Of a DNA stretch of 64,000 bases, positions 17,160 to 25,040 are shown piece after piece (position 1 is the first letter of the stretch; the number at the start of each line of letters is the position of its first letter). This stretch comes from Actinomycetota bacterium (GTDB taxonomy: Bacteria; Actinomycetota; Acidimicrobiia; Acidimicrobiales; Microtrichaceae). The notes beneath the pieces were generated by a model, which ran no database searches, had not been told where the DNA came from, and worked only from the letters and a program-made list of their open reading frames with translations. Both the position numbers and the translations under genes were made by a program. The DNA lies in assembly GCA_016703525.1 (NCBI GenBank), contig JADJBW010000003.1, positions 211,541 through 275,540 on the forward strand, read 5' to 3'.

Positions 17160-18712
17160 ATGGTCGTTCGAAGCAGACGAACAACATCGAGATGGGCCGT
17201 GGCTGACCGGCCGAGGCTCGGTCCGGCGTGGACGCGCCGGCAGGTCCTGCTCGCCGGGTCGGCCGGCGCGGCGCTGGCACTGAACGCGTGCAGCGGCCCG
17301 GCCGAGAAGACCTCTGTCGTACGCCCCGGGGCACCGTTCGCCCAACCGGGGGTGCTGTCCAGTTCCGACGGCCGCCTCGAGGTGACGCTGACGGCGCGGG
17401 CCGGGATGGTCCCGCACGGGGACGGCACCCGGTTCGCGTATACCTACAACGGGACCACGCCCGGCCCGACCCTCCGGGTCCGCCCCGGCGACACCCTGGT
17501 GATCACGCTGGTGAACCGCCTCGACGAGCCCACGAATCTGCATACCCACGGGCTCCACGTGTCACCCGAGGGCGATAGCGACAACGTGTTCGTCGCGATC
17601 GAACCCGGGCAGTCCCGCACCTACACCTACGTTCTGCCCGAGCATCACCGCTCGTCGATGTGTTGGTATCACCCGCACCATCACGGCACGGTCGCCCCCC
17701 AACTCGGCGGCGGCCTGTACGGCGCGATCATCGTCGAGGACGGCATCGACCAACTCCCGGAAATCGCCAAGCGACCGAACGGGTCTTCCTGCTGTCGGAC
17801 CCCACCGTTGGCGCCGATCGTTCCGTGCTCGACGTGTCCGACATGAACGTCATGTGGGGCCGCGAAGGTGACGCGGCGCTGGTCAACGGCCTGCATCGTC
17901 CGGCGCTCGCTGCGACGGCAGGCACCTTGGAACGGTGGCGGGTTCTCAACGCGAGCCCGTCCCGCTACTACCGGCTCGCCCTCGATGGGCACCGGCTGCA
18001 GGTGATCGGAGCCGACGGAAGTCGCCTGGCCTCCCCGGAGGCGTTCGACGACTTGTTGCTCACCCCGGGCGAACGAATCGAGGTTCTGGTGGCGCCGGCC
18101 GAGGCGGGGTCGTTCTCGTTTCGGACCCGCGGCTACGACCGCGGTTCCCCCGGCATGGGCGGCGGCCGGATGGGTGGCCGTTCGTCAGCGAGCGCCGACG
18201 GGCAGGAACTCGCCACGATGGTCGTCACGGGGTCGGCCACTCCGGCCGCGCTTCCCACGCGCCTTCTGGCCGCAGCGGACCTGGACGCGGGGGTCGCGGG
18301 TTCGGAACGTCCGATCGAGCTCGCCATGGGCATGGGTGGCGGTAACGGAGGAATGGGTGGGGGCATGGGAGGGGGCGGCGGCGGGATGATGTCGTTCTCG
18401 ATCAATGGCGAGTCGTTCGACCACGAGCGGATCAACATCACGGCGCGGGCCGGCGAGACCGAGGACTGGGTCATCACCAACACGTCGTCGATGGACCACC
18501 CGTTCCATCTTCACGCCTGGCCGTTTCGGGTGATCTCTCGCACATCGGGCCCGCCAGATGTTGCGGGTTGGAAGGACACCGTCAACGTGCCGGCCAAGAG
18601 CTCGGTGACGGTCCGGGTGCCCTTCACCGACATCACCGGGCGCACCGTCTACCACTGCCACATTCTCGATCACGAGGATCACGGGATGATGGGGATCATC
18701 GAGGTCCGCTGA
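17160..18712 (+). CDS. Multicopper oxidase (frameshifted)
   Basis: Exported three-domain multicopper oxidase. The N-terminus has a twin-Arg-like signal (TRRQVLLAGSAGAALAL) ending in a possible lipobox; GTG at 17199 is an alternative start. Copper ligands visible are HTHG, HPHHHG, HPFHLH and the C-terminal HCHILDHEDHGMMG. After residue ~200 the frame breaks; inserting one base near 17,769-17,772 joins LPEIAK to ATERVFLLSDP. Two Met/Gly-rich loops (for example GMGGGNGGMGGGM near 18,330) recall the Met-rich inserts of cuprous oxidases. Together with the cupredoxin it suggests copper tolerance. Confidence 0.87.
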
Positions 18713-18793
18713 GGGTCGGCTTGGCGTGCTCGGCCGCCGAGGCGGCGCTGCGGCGGTCGGGATTCGCGGGCCCGCTCGGTGAAACGCAGAAGG

Positions 18794-18820
18794 GGGTTGA
18801 CCCTGACGCGGGGTCAACCC
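18794..18820 (+). promoter_or_regulatory. Perfect 10-bp inverted repeat with TTGACC -35-like element
   Basis: Arms GGGTTGACCC (18794-18803) and GGGTCAACCC (18811-18820) flank a seven-base spacer. The left arm includes TTGACC, and the coding start of the ABC ATPase is only 15 bases past the right arm. This arrangement resembles MerR-family operators lying inside a stretched promoter of a near-leaderless gene. It could instead act as a short hairpin ending the copper operon, although no T-run follows. Confidence 0.6.
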
Positions 18821-18834
18821 TGCACGCTTGCTCC

Positions 18835-19077
18835 ATGAGCGCGACATCGGCGATCCACATCGCCGCACTGACGAAGTCCTTCGGTGAGGTCGACGTGCTG
18901 CGTGGCGTCGACCTCGACATCGGGGGAGGCACGATCGTCGCCCTGCTCGGTTCGAACGGGGCCGGGAAGACCACGCTCGTGCGCATCCTCTCGACGCTGC
19001 TCACCGCGGACTCCGGCGTTGCGTGCGTGCTGGGGTTCGGTGGCGAGCGGGCTCGTGATGAACACGTCTGCGTGTGA
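18835..19077 (+). pseudogene. ABC transporter ATPase, truncated after Walker A
   Basis: The first about 70 residues are a clear drug-exporter-type ABC ATPase with the Walker A motif GSNGAGKTTLVRIL and LTADSGVACVLGF. The similarity then stops and a stop codon follows at 19077, with no signature motif or Walker B anywhere downstream. The promoter-like inverted repeat in front is intact. The break at about 19,030-19,060 therefore looks like a recombination breakpoint where accessory DNA has replaced the rest of the gene and its permease. Confidence 0.8.
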
Positions 19078-19287
19078 TGCGGAAGTGACCCAACTCTTGT
19101 CGGCGCGCAGCACAACGGAACCCGACGGCGATCGCTTTGCCTGCGACACCGGCGCCCAGAAGTGGCTGCGCGAGCCAGGCATGCTCGCTGGTAGCGCCGA
19201 AGACGCCCTCGACTGCGCCTGCGCCCTCTACCTCACAGCCAGCTTCGATACACCGACGAACTAACGCGCGGGACGACTGGTCGTCGG

Positions 19288-19686
19288 TCAGGGTTGGAGG
19301 AGCAGCACGTCGGGGCCGTGCATCGCCGCAAGCCCTTTGTCCAGCGTGACGACCGCGCCGTCGTTGTGCCGGGCGAGCGCCACGAGGTAGGCATCGGTCA
19401 CCTGTCGATGGCCGATAACGCCCCGCAGTTGTTCGCGTCGGTATGGCAACTGATCAGGCCAGAACGTATGCCATGGCTGGGCGCGAAGCGCATCGAGCAC
19501 GGCAATCGCATCAACCGTGATCACGCCGGCGCGCAGGAGGAACCGTAGGAGCGTTCCTTCGGTGATCGGACACGTGGCGAGAGTGGGGTTGGCCTGTTCA
19601 AACCAGTCGCCGGCCGCGGCATGGTGAACATGGTCTGTCACCGTCAATGCGACGAGTACGTTTCCGTCGGCAAGGAAGGCCGTCAC
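19288..19686 (-). CDS. vapC: PIN-domain toxin VapC (first module)
   Basis: Predicted ribonuclease toxin of 132 residues. The PIN fold is shown by FLADGNVLVALTVTDHVHH at the N-terminus, with the first acidic residue, an acidic residue in PITEGTLLRFL, and the C-terminal pair in VTDAYLVALARHNDGAVVTLD. The GTG start overlaps the VapB stop, so toxin translation is coupled to antitoxin. In VapBC systems the antitoxin blocks the nuclease and represses the operon. Confidence 0.87.
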   Translation of the reverse strand: MTAFLADGNVLVALTVTDHVHHAAAGDWFEQANPTLATCPITEGTLLRFLLRAGVITVDAIAVLDALRAQPWHTFWPDQLPYRREQLRGVIGHRQVTDAYLVALARHNDGAVVTLDKGLAAMHGPDVLLLQP

Positions 19687-19901
19687 TCGTCGTCCAACGA
19701 TCGCACGTCCTCTGCCGTCACCGATCGACCCACCGTGATCTGCGGCAGGCCTCGTGTGCCCCGTCGGGGCGGTCCGCTGCCGTCGGTGAGGCCGAGTCTG
19801 ATGAGTTGTTCGATGACATCACTCATGGATCGGCGTGAATCGTGCGCGAGTTGACGCGCGAGGTCGTGTAGATCCTGCGGCAGGTCGATCGTCGTGCGCA
19901 T
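19683..19901 (-). CDS. vapB: Ribbon-helix-helix antitoxin VapB (first module)
   Basis: Small antitoxin of 72 residues starting MRTTIDLPQDLHDLARQLA, a typical MetJ/Arc ribbon-helix-helix DNA-binding N-terminus. The C-terminal tail (ITVGRSVTAEDVRSLDDE) is the toxin-binding part. The ATG at 19901 is chosen because the RHH fold begins there; the longer open frame upstream has no family resemblance. The vapC start overlaps its stop by GTGA. Confidence 0.85.
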   Translation of the reverse strand: MRTTIDLPQDLHDLARQLAHDSRRSMSDVIEQLIRLGLTDGSGPPRRGTRGLPQITVGRSVTAEDVRSLDDE

Positions 19902-19907
19902 CAGTGC

Positions 19908-19913
19908 ATCATA
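19908..19913 (-). promoter_or_regulatory. Candidate -10 element of the first vapBC module
   Basis: Reading the minus strand, TATGAT lies six bases ahead of the vapB ATG. That spacing places the transcript start at or next to the A of the start codon, so the mRNA would be leaderless, which is frequent in actinobacteria. No ribosome-binding site precedes the start, in agreement. Confidence 0.55.
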
Positions 19914-20534
19914 ACACCACCTCATCTTCGAGCTGCGGCGATGGCAACGACGGTGACGGCAAGCAGTCCCATGGTCGGGACAGTCGCCGGTTCTGGCGCG
20001 CTGAACTCGACCAGGTCGGCGTGCGTCAATCGTGAGGGCCGTTCTATCGCCGTTCGATCGCGGTCCGGTCGGCCGCTGGCAGCGGTGCGTACCGTGTTGC
20101 CAACGTTGGCAGAAGTGGTGGCGCTGGCCGAACAGGACCGGATCGGTGTGGCGAAGGTGGCTGGCCGACGCGTTCGGGCCGGGTCGGCGGCGGAGGGTTG
20201 GACGGCGGCTGTTCTTTCGTTCGTGGGCGGGCAAGCTGGTGCTGTCGGCGAGGCAGACCAGATGCTCGGCGGACTCGTCGCCGAGGTCCGGCGGTGGCGA
20301 CACCGTTGATCGAACCCGCTGCCCGAACGCGTGGTCCTCTGGCAAAAGCCTCGTTCTCGGGATCGTGTCGAGCGCGTCGAATGCCCGATCTCCGCGATGC
20401 GCATGCCCTGCAGCCGCACCCCCCGAGCGGCGTTGCGCTGCCGTAACCCTTGGTCGAATCGAATGACAGCACTCCTTCGGCAGCCGTGCGCACCGCACGT
20501 TCGCCGCCGACTCGGGCGCCCGCAGGTTCGGTGG
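19914..20534 (+). other. Stretch without a recognisable gene
   Basis: About 620 bases between the vapB promoter and an acetyltransferase remnant. Open frames exist on both strands but read as Arg/Ser/Pro-rich shadows with no family resemblance. Just before 20,534 the plus strand reads RAHRTFAADSG, faintly like the middle of AAC(3) enzymes, suggesting that more of the decayed gene once lay here. Confidence 0.5.
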
Positions 20535-20843
20535 CTGATCGGCGTGGGCCATGCCAACAACACCGCACTCCACCTCGCCGAATGCCGTGCGCTTGGTGCG
20601 ATGGCGCCGCGGATTCGAGATGGTGCTCCGCTGTTGGTCGACGGTCGCCGGAGATGGGTGGAGTATTCCCACATCGATTTCGACGAAAGCGACTTCGTCA
20701 TGCTCGGCGACGCCTACTCCGTCGCGGGCGGCGCCGAGACGAGGGCTTCGCTCGGCGCCGCAGAGATCCGACGGCTGCCGATGCCCGAGCTCGTCAACTT
20801 CGCCACCGCGTGGATTGCAGAGCATCGGCTGCATCCACTCTGA
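20535..20843 (+). pseudogene. AAC(3)-family N-acetyltransferase, C-terminal remnant
   Basis: The segment LIGVGHANNTALHLAECRA followed by WVEYSHIDFDESDFVMLGDA and LVNFATAWIAEHR matches the C-terminal third of aminoglycoside 3-N-acetyltransferases. Intact enzymes are about 260-280 residues; only about 102 are left here, and no start codon or N-terminal CoA-binding part is seen in frame. The remnant is probably a decayed acetyltransferase from an earlier island insertion. Confidence 0.65.
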
Positions 20844-20878
20844 CGGATCAGTCGAGCGGCATCATCGGCTAGGAGACC

Positions 20879-21037
20879 GCTGAGCAACTTGCAGCGTTCG
20901 CTCTCGACGACGAACTGGTCGAGCTGCTCGACGACGTGTTCATCAATGCGTTGCCGGTCGCTCGGCACCTCCTCTCGCTGCTGGAGGAACGCGGCTGGAC
21001 GGGGTGGACGAGGCTCCGGCGGATCGCGAGCTGTTGA
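20879..21037 (+). other. Short coding-like remnant of unknown family
   Basis: The frame EQLAAFALDDELVELLDD continues to WTGWTRLRRIASC and a stop at 21,037. Its composition is coding-like (acidic helix then a Trp-rich end), but the frame opens at a stop (20,870-20,872) without a usable start codon. I do not recognise the family; it is most likely another broken gene. Confidence 0.3.
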
Positions 21038-21121
21038 CCGCCCCGAACCGTCAGCGGCTCGGCGCTACTCGGTGCGATGGGCGGCCGCTCATTGCGGTGT
21101 CGAATCGGGCGCGACGCCCAT

Positions 21122-21313
21122 TCAGGGGCGCAGGGACTGACCTCGCGCTTCCAGGGCCTCGTTGAGAATGCGGAGGGCGCGTGGACCGAAACCGTGGAGG
21201 GCGAGCAGTTCGGACTCGCTCTGGTTGGCGACCTGGTCGAGCCGGGTGACACCGATCGAGGCGAGTGCCCGAACCGCAGGGGCCGCGATCTTCGGAAGGT
21301 CAGCATCTGGCAT
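21122..21313 (-). CDS. Small helix-hairpin-helix (RNAP alpha-CTD-like) protein
   Basis: Protein of 63 residues with IAAPAVRALASIGVTRLDQVA and ELLALHGFGPRALRILNEAL, which is the helix-hairpin-helix fold shared with the C-terminal domain of RNA polymerase alpha. Such free-standing proteins are common in actinobacteria and probably bind DNA. The ATG at 21,313 begins at the domain edge. The neighbours are decayed genes, so a functional link cannot be made. Confidence 0.7.
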   Translation of the reverse strand: MPDADLPKIAAPAVRALASIGVTRLDQVANQSESELLALHGFGPRALRILNEALEARGQSLRP

Positions 21314-21490
21314 CACGACAGCATCGCGCAGACCCTCTCGCAGGCGTGGATGGTGAGGCGCCACAATCCCGGAGTCCGGACCCGGACGCCGATGCCGGGA
21401 GCACGATCCGGTAGACCGCCTTGGGAGCGATCCGGGCCGGGGATCCACCGAGTTGCGCGTCCTGTTCACGCGGTCCCCGGGTCGGGGCCA

Positions 21491-21739
21491 CGTCACGCGC
21501 TGTGTGTTCCCGAGGCCGCCGATCAGTTCGTCAACGCCGCCGCGGCTGCACGGTCTGGAGCGGGCATCGCGTTGCAGCCCGGCGAGGTCGACGCGGCCGC
21601 GGTGAGCTGCGCAGTCGCGGCGCTGCTCGCCGACTCCGGGTTCGCCACGGCCACACGACGCGTCGGCGAGGAGATCGCAGCGATGCCGACGCCCGTCGAC
21701 GTGGAAGACGCGCTGCACGAACGCTTCCGCTCGGCCTGA
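21491..21739 (+). pseudogene. Glycosyltransferase (GT1/MGT-like), C-terminal remnant
   Basis: The sequence RHALCVPEAADQFVNAAAAA followed by ALQPGEVDAAAVSCAVAALL looks like the sugar-nucleotide-binding end of a macrolide-type glycosyltransferase, where CVP..DQ..NA is conserved. Only about 80 residues remain and the upstream part of the frame bears no similarity. It is adjacent to the acetyltransferase remnant, indicating a decayed resistance or tailoring locus. Confidence 0.5.
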
Positions 21740-21786
21740 CGAATAGGGCGCGAGCGGGCAGGTGTCGGATCCTCGATTGCACATCC

Positions 21787-21818
21787 CGAGTAACGAGAGA
21801 GAAGCGAGGTTATACTCG
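21787..21818 (+). promoter_or_regulatory. Promoter and operator of the second vapBC module
   Basis: A consensus-like -10 TATACT lies at 21,811-21,816, eight bases before the ATG at 21,824, so the transcript is probably leaderless. It is overlapped by an inverted repeat with arms CGAGTA (21,787-21,792) and TACTCG (21,813-21,818), a plausible binding site for the AbrB-type antitoxin. Confidence 0.55.
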
Positions 21819-21823
21819 TGGGT

Positions 21824-22054
21824 ATGACTCACCGTGTCGGCCCCAAGGGTCAAGTTGTCATCCCAAAGGCGCTGCGAGATGAGTTCGGGATCGAGCCGGG
21901 CGACGAGGTCAGCTTCTGGCGGCACGATGATCATGTCGCGGTTCGCCCTGCGGGCCAGCGCCGTCCTCTCCGGGGCCGCTTCGAGAAGTCGCGCCTCGTC
22001 GAGGTCCTGACTGCGGAACGCGAAGCCGATCGCCGCCGAGAAGCTGCACGATGA
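21824..22054 (+). CDS. vapB: AbrB/SpoVT-type antitoxin VapB (second module)
   Basis: Antitoxin of 76 residues with the swapped-hairpin AbrB DNA-binding domain, VGPKGQVVIPKALRDEFG followed by EPGDEVSFW. The C-terminal tail RFEKSRLVEVLTAEREADRR should wrap the toxin. A GTG six bases upstream is also possible. The vapC ATG overlaps the stop codon (ATGA). It differs in fold from the first module's antitoxin, so the two modules are not duplicates. Confidence 0.88.
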   Translation: MTHRVGPKGQVVIPKALRDEFGIEPGDEVSFWRHDDHVAVRPAGQRRPLRGRFEKSRLVEVLTAEREADRRREAAR

Positions 22055-22443
22055 CCGTCGTCCTCGATTCCTGGGCCGTGCTCAGGTACCTCGAGAACGC
22101 CGATCCGGCAGCGACCCTCATCGCTGACCTGCTCGATGAGGGCCGGCCCCTGATGTCCTGGATCAACCTGGGAGAAGTGCACTACATCATCCGCCGTGCG
22201 CACGGCGAGGACGACGCTCTTGAGACCGTGCGCGACCTTCGCGACGTGATCGACGTCCGCCTCCCAGACGAGCGCCTCGTCCTTGAGGCGGCCCGCCTGA
22301 AAGCAGATCACCCGATGGCGTACGCCGATGCGTTCGGCGCCGCGCTCGCTGTCGCCGAGGATGCGACGCTCTGGACTGGCGACCCCGAATTGCTCCTGGA
22401 CGGGTCCCGGTGGCGCTGGCGGGACCTACGCCAGCAGGTCTGA
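22051..22443 (+). CDS. vapC: PIN-domain toxin VapC (second module)
   Basis: Toxin of 130 residues with PIN acidic sites in VVLDSWAVLRYLE, NLGEVHYII, MAYADAFGAALA and TGDPELL. These are the four conserved acidic positions of the nuclease centre. It overlaps its antitoxin by four bases. Its likely target is tRNA or rRNA, as known for VapC in general; the specific target cannot be read from sequence. Confidence 0.88.
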   Translation: MTVVLDSWAVLRYLENADPAATLIADLLDEGRPLMSWINLGEVHYIIRRAHGEDDALETVRDLRDVIDVRLPDERLVLEAARLKADHPMAYADAFGAALAVAEDATLWTGDPELLLDGSRWRWRDLRQQV

Positions 22444-22830
22444 GTCGCCCGCACCTGCGGGGCCCACACCATCCGAACCGGCACCACCAGTTACCGGCTC
22501 ACCAGCCGCTGGATTCACCCGCCAAGGTGGGACCAGATCGGACCGTCGCCACGGGGCCAAATCAAGCCGTCGAACTCACTGAAAGGCTGGTACGACATCG
22601 CGTTCGTCCTCCTGCGCAACGACCACGGAGGTGTCGCCGCGGCGGCGACGCTCGTGGCCGACGCAGTCACTGCGATCGACGAGTTCTACTCGGTGGTGAC
22701 CACGAAGCCTGGGGAGAATCGACTCTCGAAGTGGCAGAACCCTGCAGTTGCAAGGGTCTCAGGCGGTGTAGCGGCGTCGGAATGGGTCGCGGGGGCAATT
22801 CGGGGGGAGTAACGGCCTCAACGCGACCGA
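22444..22830 (+). other. Gene-poor stretch with an AbiEii-like fragment
   Basis: Within 22,570-22,690 the plus strand encodes KGWYDIAFVLLRNDHGGVAA followed by an Ala-rich helix, which resembles the end of some AbiEii nucleotidyltransferase toxins. It has no start and no catalytic motif, so it is at best a fragment. Near 22,802 the sequence ggggggagtaacgg occurs, and is nearly repeated at about 24,892-24,915 on the far side of the type IV toxin-antitoxin pair. Confidence 0.4.
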
Positions 22831-23619
22831 TCACGAAGTGATACCGGCGACAGCGGACAGCAGGGAGCGGATGCGGGTGCGTCGTCGGGCCGCTTCGTTC
22901 TCGCCGAGGCCGCGGGTGATGACCGCCATCGCCGGACCGGATGGGCCGAGTTCGCGGGCCAGGATCGGCCGGACATCGCTTTTGGTGGCGTAATCGCTGA
23001 ACGCCTCGGCAGTCACCCCGTCGGCGTGAGCGATCTCCAGGCACCGCCAGAGGTCCTCGGCGTCGCGGTCTTCGCTGCGGACGGTGCGAGCCCAACCCTT
23101 GAGTCCGAGCGTGGCGATGGCATCGGGGATCAGTAGCGCGGCGTGCAACGAAGTGCCGTCGGTGAGCGCGATGTCGGCATCGACTTCGGTGCCTGGGCGG
23201 CGAAGCGCTTCGGCGAGCCCGGGAACCTCGGTCGTGACGATGTCGCCGACTCGCACGGTGTGTCGCGCCCGCGACCGGTAGGCGGGGATGAGCAGGTCGA
23301 CCGTCGACGTCCGGACGGCGTCGATGGGTCGTTCCCATCGGTTGCCAGCCGTCTTGGCGTACCCGAGTGCTTCGATCGCCGCCACGAGGTTGGGCTCGCG
23401 GAGCAGAACTGGCGGGACGCCGAAGTCCGCGTCGCCCGTCGCGCGAAGAGGGAGGTCGATCCCGAGGCGTTGCTGGTGGAGCAGCACGGCGACGCCTCCG
23501 ATCAAGCGGCTCCGGTCGAGTTGGCCGGCGTCCCGGAGAATCTGAGTCACTTCGGCGATCGCGGTGAGGCCACCGTCCATGGCGCGGGACAGGCTGGCGA
23601 GGATGAGGCGTTGGTTCAT
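22831..23619 (-). CDS. AbiEii-like nucleotidyltransferase toxin
   Basis: Predicted toxin of a type IV toxin-antitoxin pair, 262 residues. The nucleotidyltransferase core shows LIGGVAVLLHQQR and the metal-binding acidic pair in RATGDADFGV, then STVDLLIP as the third acidic strand. AbiEii-type enzymes transfer nucleotides to cellular targets such as tRNA. The start overlaps the stop of the upstream antitoxin gene (ATGA). The family branch is remote from the textbook AbiEii, so the name is by fold and context. Confidence 0.75.
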   Translation of the reverse strand: MNQRLILASLSRAMDGGLTAIAEVTQILRDAGQLDRSRLIGGVAVLLHQQRLGIDLPLRATGDADFGVPPVLLREPNLVAAIEALGYAKTAGNRWERPIDAVRTSTVDLLIPAYRSRARHTVRVGDIVTTEVPGLAEALRRPGTEVDADIALTDGTSLHAALLIPDAIATLGLKGWARTVRSEDRDAEDLWRCLEIAHADGVTAEAFSDYATKSDVRPILARELGPSGPAMAVITRGLGENEAARRRTRIRSLLSAVAGITS

Positions 23620-24284
23620 CGTGCGGAGGCGAGCGACCGCCGGAGCATCGCTCGTCGGAGGCGACTTGCCGCCTCATGTCGGTCCTGGCCACCCAGGTCG
23701 TGGAGGTCCCAGATCTGCTGGAGCGGGTCGACCACGGGGATGCCGTCGACGACGCTGGGCCACGGTTCGCTTGCGGCGAGCAATGTGGGGTCGGAGGTGT
23801 GGCGAACGAGCACGGTCGCGTCGACGCGCCCTTCGGCTGGGACGAAGCCGACCCGGGAGAGGTTGAGGGCGCGGTCGACGTACACGACGGTGAGCGTCGG
23901 GTGCCGCCAGGCGGCTAACAAATCGGGAGCGAAGTCGGCTGAAACCGCTCTGGCGATCGACGCGTGGGCGGCGTGCGCGCACACGACTTCCACTTGATCG
24001 CGCACTGGTCGGAGGCTGTACCACGGCATGTCTGGTGCGGCGAGCGCCGGACGATGTGCCGTGAGGTATGCGTCGATCAGTCGGTCGGGTCGGCCGACGT
24101 ATCCGTCGGCTTCCGACGTGATCGCGTCCAGGTCGGAGAGTCGGGCAAGAACTTGGGAGACCCGGGGCTGTGACACGCCGACGAGGGCGGCGAGCTTGAC
24201 TTGGGTCAGCGGTGCCATCGCAGCCACCAGGGAGCGCACGATGGCCGAGGTGCCAGGACCCCACGATCGGGCTCTCCGAGTCAT
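23616..24284 (-). CDS. AbiEi-like winged-helix antitoxin
   Basis: Antitoxin of 222 residues. The N-terminal winged helix contains PLTQVKLAALVGVSQPRVSQ, which fits DNA-binding autoregulation. The remaining part is the AbiEi-like domain, with VVCAHAAHASIARAV and DPLQQIWDLHDLGGQDRHEA. It is first in a coupled two-gene operon with the nucleotidyltransferase. A promoter with an embedded palindrome lies directly upstream. Confidence 0.75.
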   Translation of the reverse strand: MTRRARSWGPGTSAIVRSLVAAMAPLTQVKLAALVGVSQPRVSQVLARLSDLDAITSEADGYVGRPDRLIDAYLTAHRPALAAPDMPWYSLRPVRDQVEVVCAHAAHASIARAVSADFAPDLLAAWRHPTLTVVYVDRALNLSRVGFVPAEGRVDATVLVRHTSDPTLLAASEPWPSVVDGIPVVDPLQQIWDLHDLGGQDRHEAASRLRRAMLRRSLASAR

Positions 24285-24292
24285 GCCCGCAG

Positions 24293-24317
24293 ACTATAAG
24301 TCTTCTGCCAGACTGGC
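24293..24317 (-). promoter_or_regulatory. Promoter and operator of the type IV toxin-antitoxin operon
   Basis: On the minus strand, TATAGT (24,293-24,298) lies eight bases ahead of the ATG, giving a probable leaderless transcript. The palindrome GCCAGTCTGGC (24,307-24,317) sits just upstream in the -35 zone and is a natural candidate for binding by the winged-helix antitoxin. Confidence 0.55.
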
Positions 24318-24343
24318 AACGAACACTTATACCGCCGGCCGCG

Positions 24344-24586
24344 TCACCGCCGTCGGGTTGACTCGCTGGTGGTCTGCGGGTGCTCGGATTGACGGCGGTC
24401 GACGAAGGCTTCGGTCGACGCTGTGGTGATGCGGACGGCTCGGCCGAAGTGAACGGTGTCGAGGTGGCCGTCTGCGATGAGCCCATAGACGGTGCTTCGG
24501 CCGATGGACGGCAGCGGGGCGGCCTCGGGGATCTTCACGAGTGGGCTGGTTTGGCGGGCGCTCTGCTCGTGTCGGTCGTGTCCCAT
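24344..24586 (-). CDS. Excisionase-like helix-turn-helix protein (first copy)
   Basis: Protein of 80 residues with a MerR/excisionase-type DNA-binding domain: VKIPEAAPLPSIGRSTVYGL, then DTVHFGRAVRITTASTEAFV. Such proteins direct integrase-mediated excision or regulate element genes. The second copy at 26,367-26,573 shares about two thirds of these residues and the DNA is also recognisably similar. The start codon choice (ATG at 24,586) is by comparison with that copy. No integrase is next to it. Confidence 0.75.
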   Translation of the reverse strand: MGHDRHEQSARQTSPLVKIPEAAPLPSIGRSTVYGLIADGHLDTVHFGRAVRITTASTEAFVDRRQSEHPQTTSESTRRR

Positions 24587-25040
24587 GTTCTGAGTAGGCC
24601 GTTGGCGGCGCCAGGATTTCGCGATCGCTCCGAGAACCTTGTCGTCTTGGGATTGCTTCCAGGTCAACCGAACCAGAGCGTCCGCCGCAGCCGACCGGCA
24701 TCCGAGCTTCGGACGCTGTCGCGTGGGCGCACGAGATACTCGCTCGCTACGGGACTGCCGACTGATCAGCTCCAACAATGCTCAAACCGGGGCTTGAGCA
24801 CTCTTGGAGCTGGGGAGAATCGAAGAGTGTTCGGCGAGGGGCGCTGTATTGCTGGGGACTGGGCGCTTCGGCGGCGGAAAATCGCCCTGGGGGGAGTAAC
24901 CGGGGGAGTAACGGTTCGGTGTCCTGCATTTCGGCTACTCAATCGCCGGGTGTCCCGTCCGGTAGTCGACGTTCAACGCACGCTCGGGTCCGGGTCCCCG
25001 TGCCGGTCGTAGGATGCTCGGTAACGGGTAGGGGAAGATA
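24587..25040 (+). other. Intergenic region with a large dyad and GGGGGAGTAAC repeats
   Basis: No gene is seen in these 454 bases. A two-step inverted repeat occupies 24,767-24,812. The sequence gggggagtaac occurs twice at about 24,893-24,915 and once more at about 22,803. AGGGGAA at 25,030-25,036 is a ribosome-binding site for the TTG start that follows. Confidence 0.55.
24767..24812. repeat. Two-step 46-bp inverted repeat
   Basis: Outer arms CAGCTCCAA (24,767-24,775) and TTGGAGCTG (24,804-24,812) are perfectly complementary. Inner arms TGCTCAA (24,779-24,785) and TTGAGCA (24,794-24,800) are also perfect. They are separated by a 3-base internal loop on each side and an eight-base apical loop. 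There is no T-run. It could be a protein-binding site, an attachment-site arm, or an RNA hairpin. Confidence 0.8.

Noticed and set aside
19078..19264. Open frame continuing past the truncated ABC ATPase
   Set aside because: It lacks an own start with ribosome-binding site and shows no family resemblance; left as non-coding.
22740..22800. Possible tRNA 3' end as attachment site
   Set aside because: No cloverleaf could be drawn and no matching direct repeat was found on the other side.
24767..24812. Integron attC site
   Set aside because: No GTTRRRY-type box is present and no integron integrase is seen.
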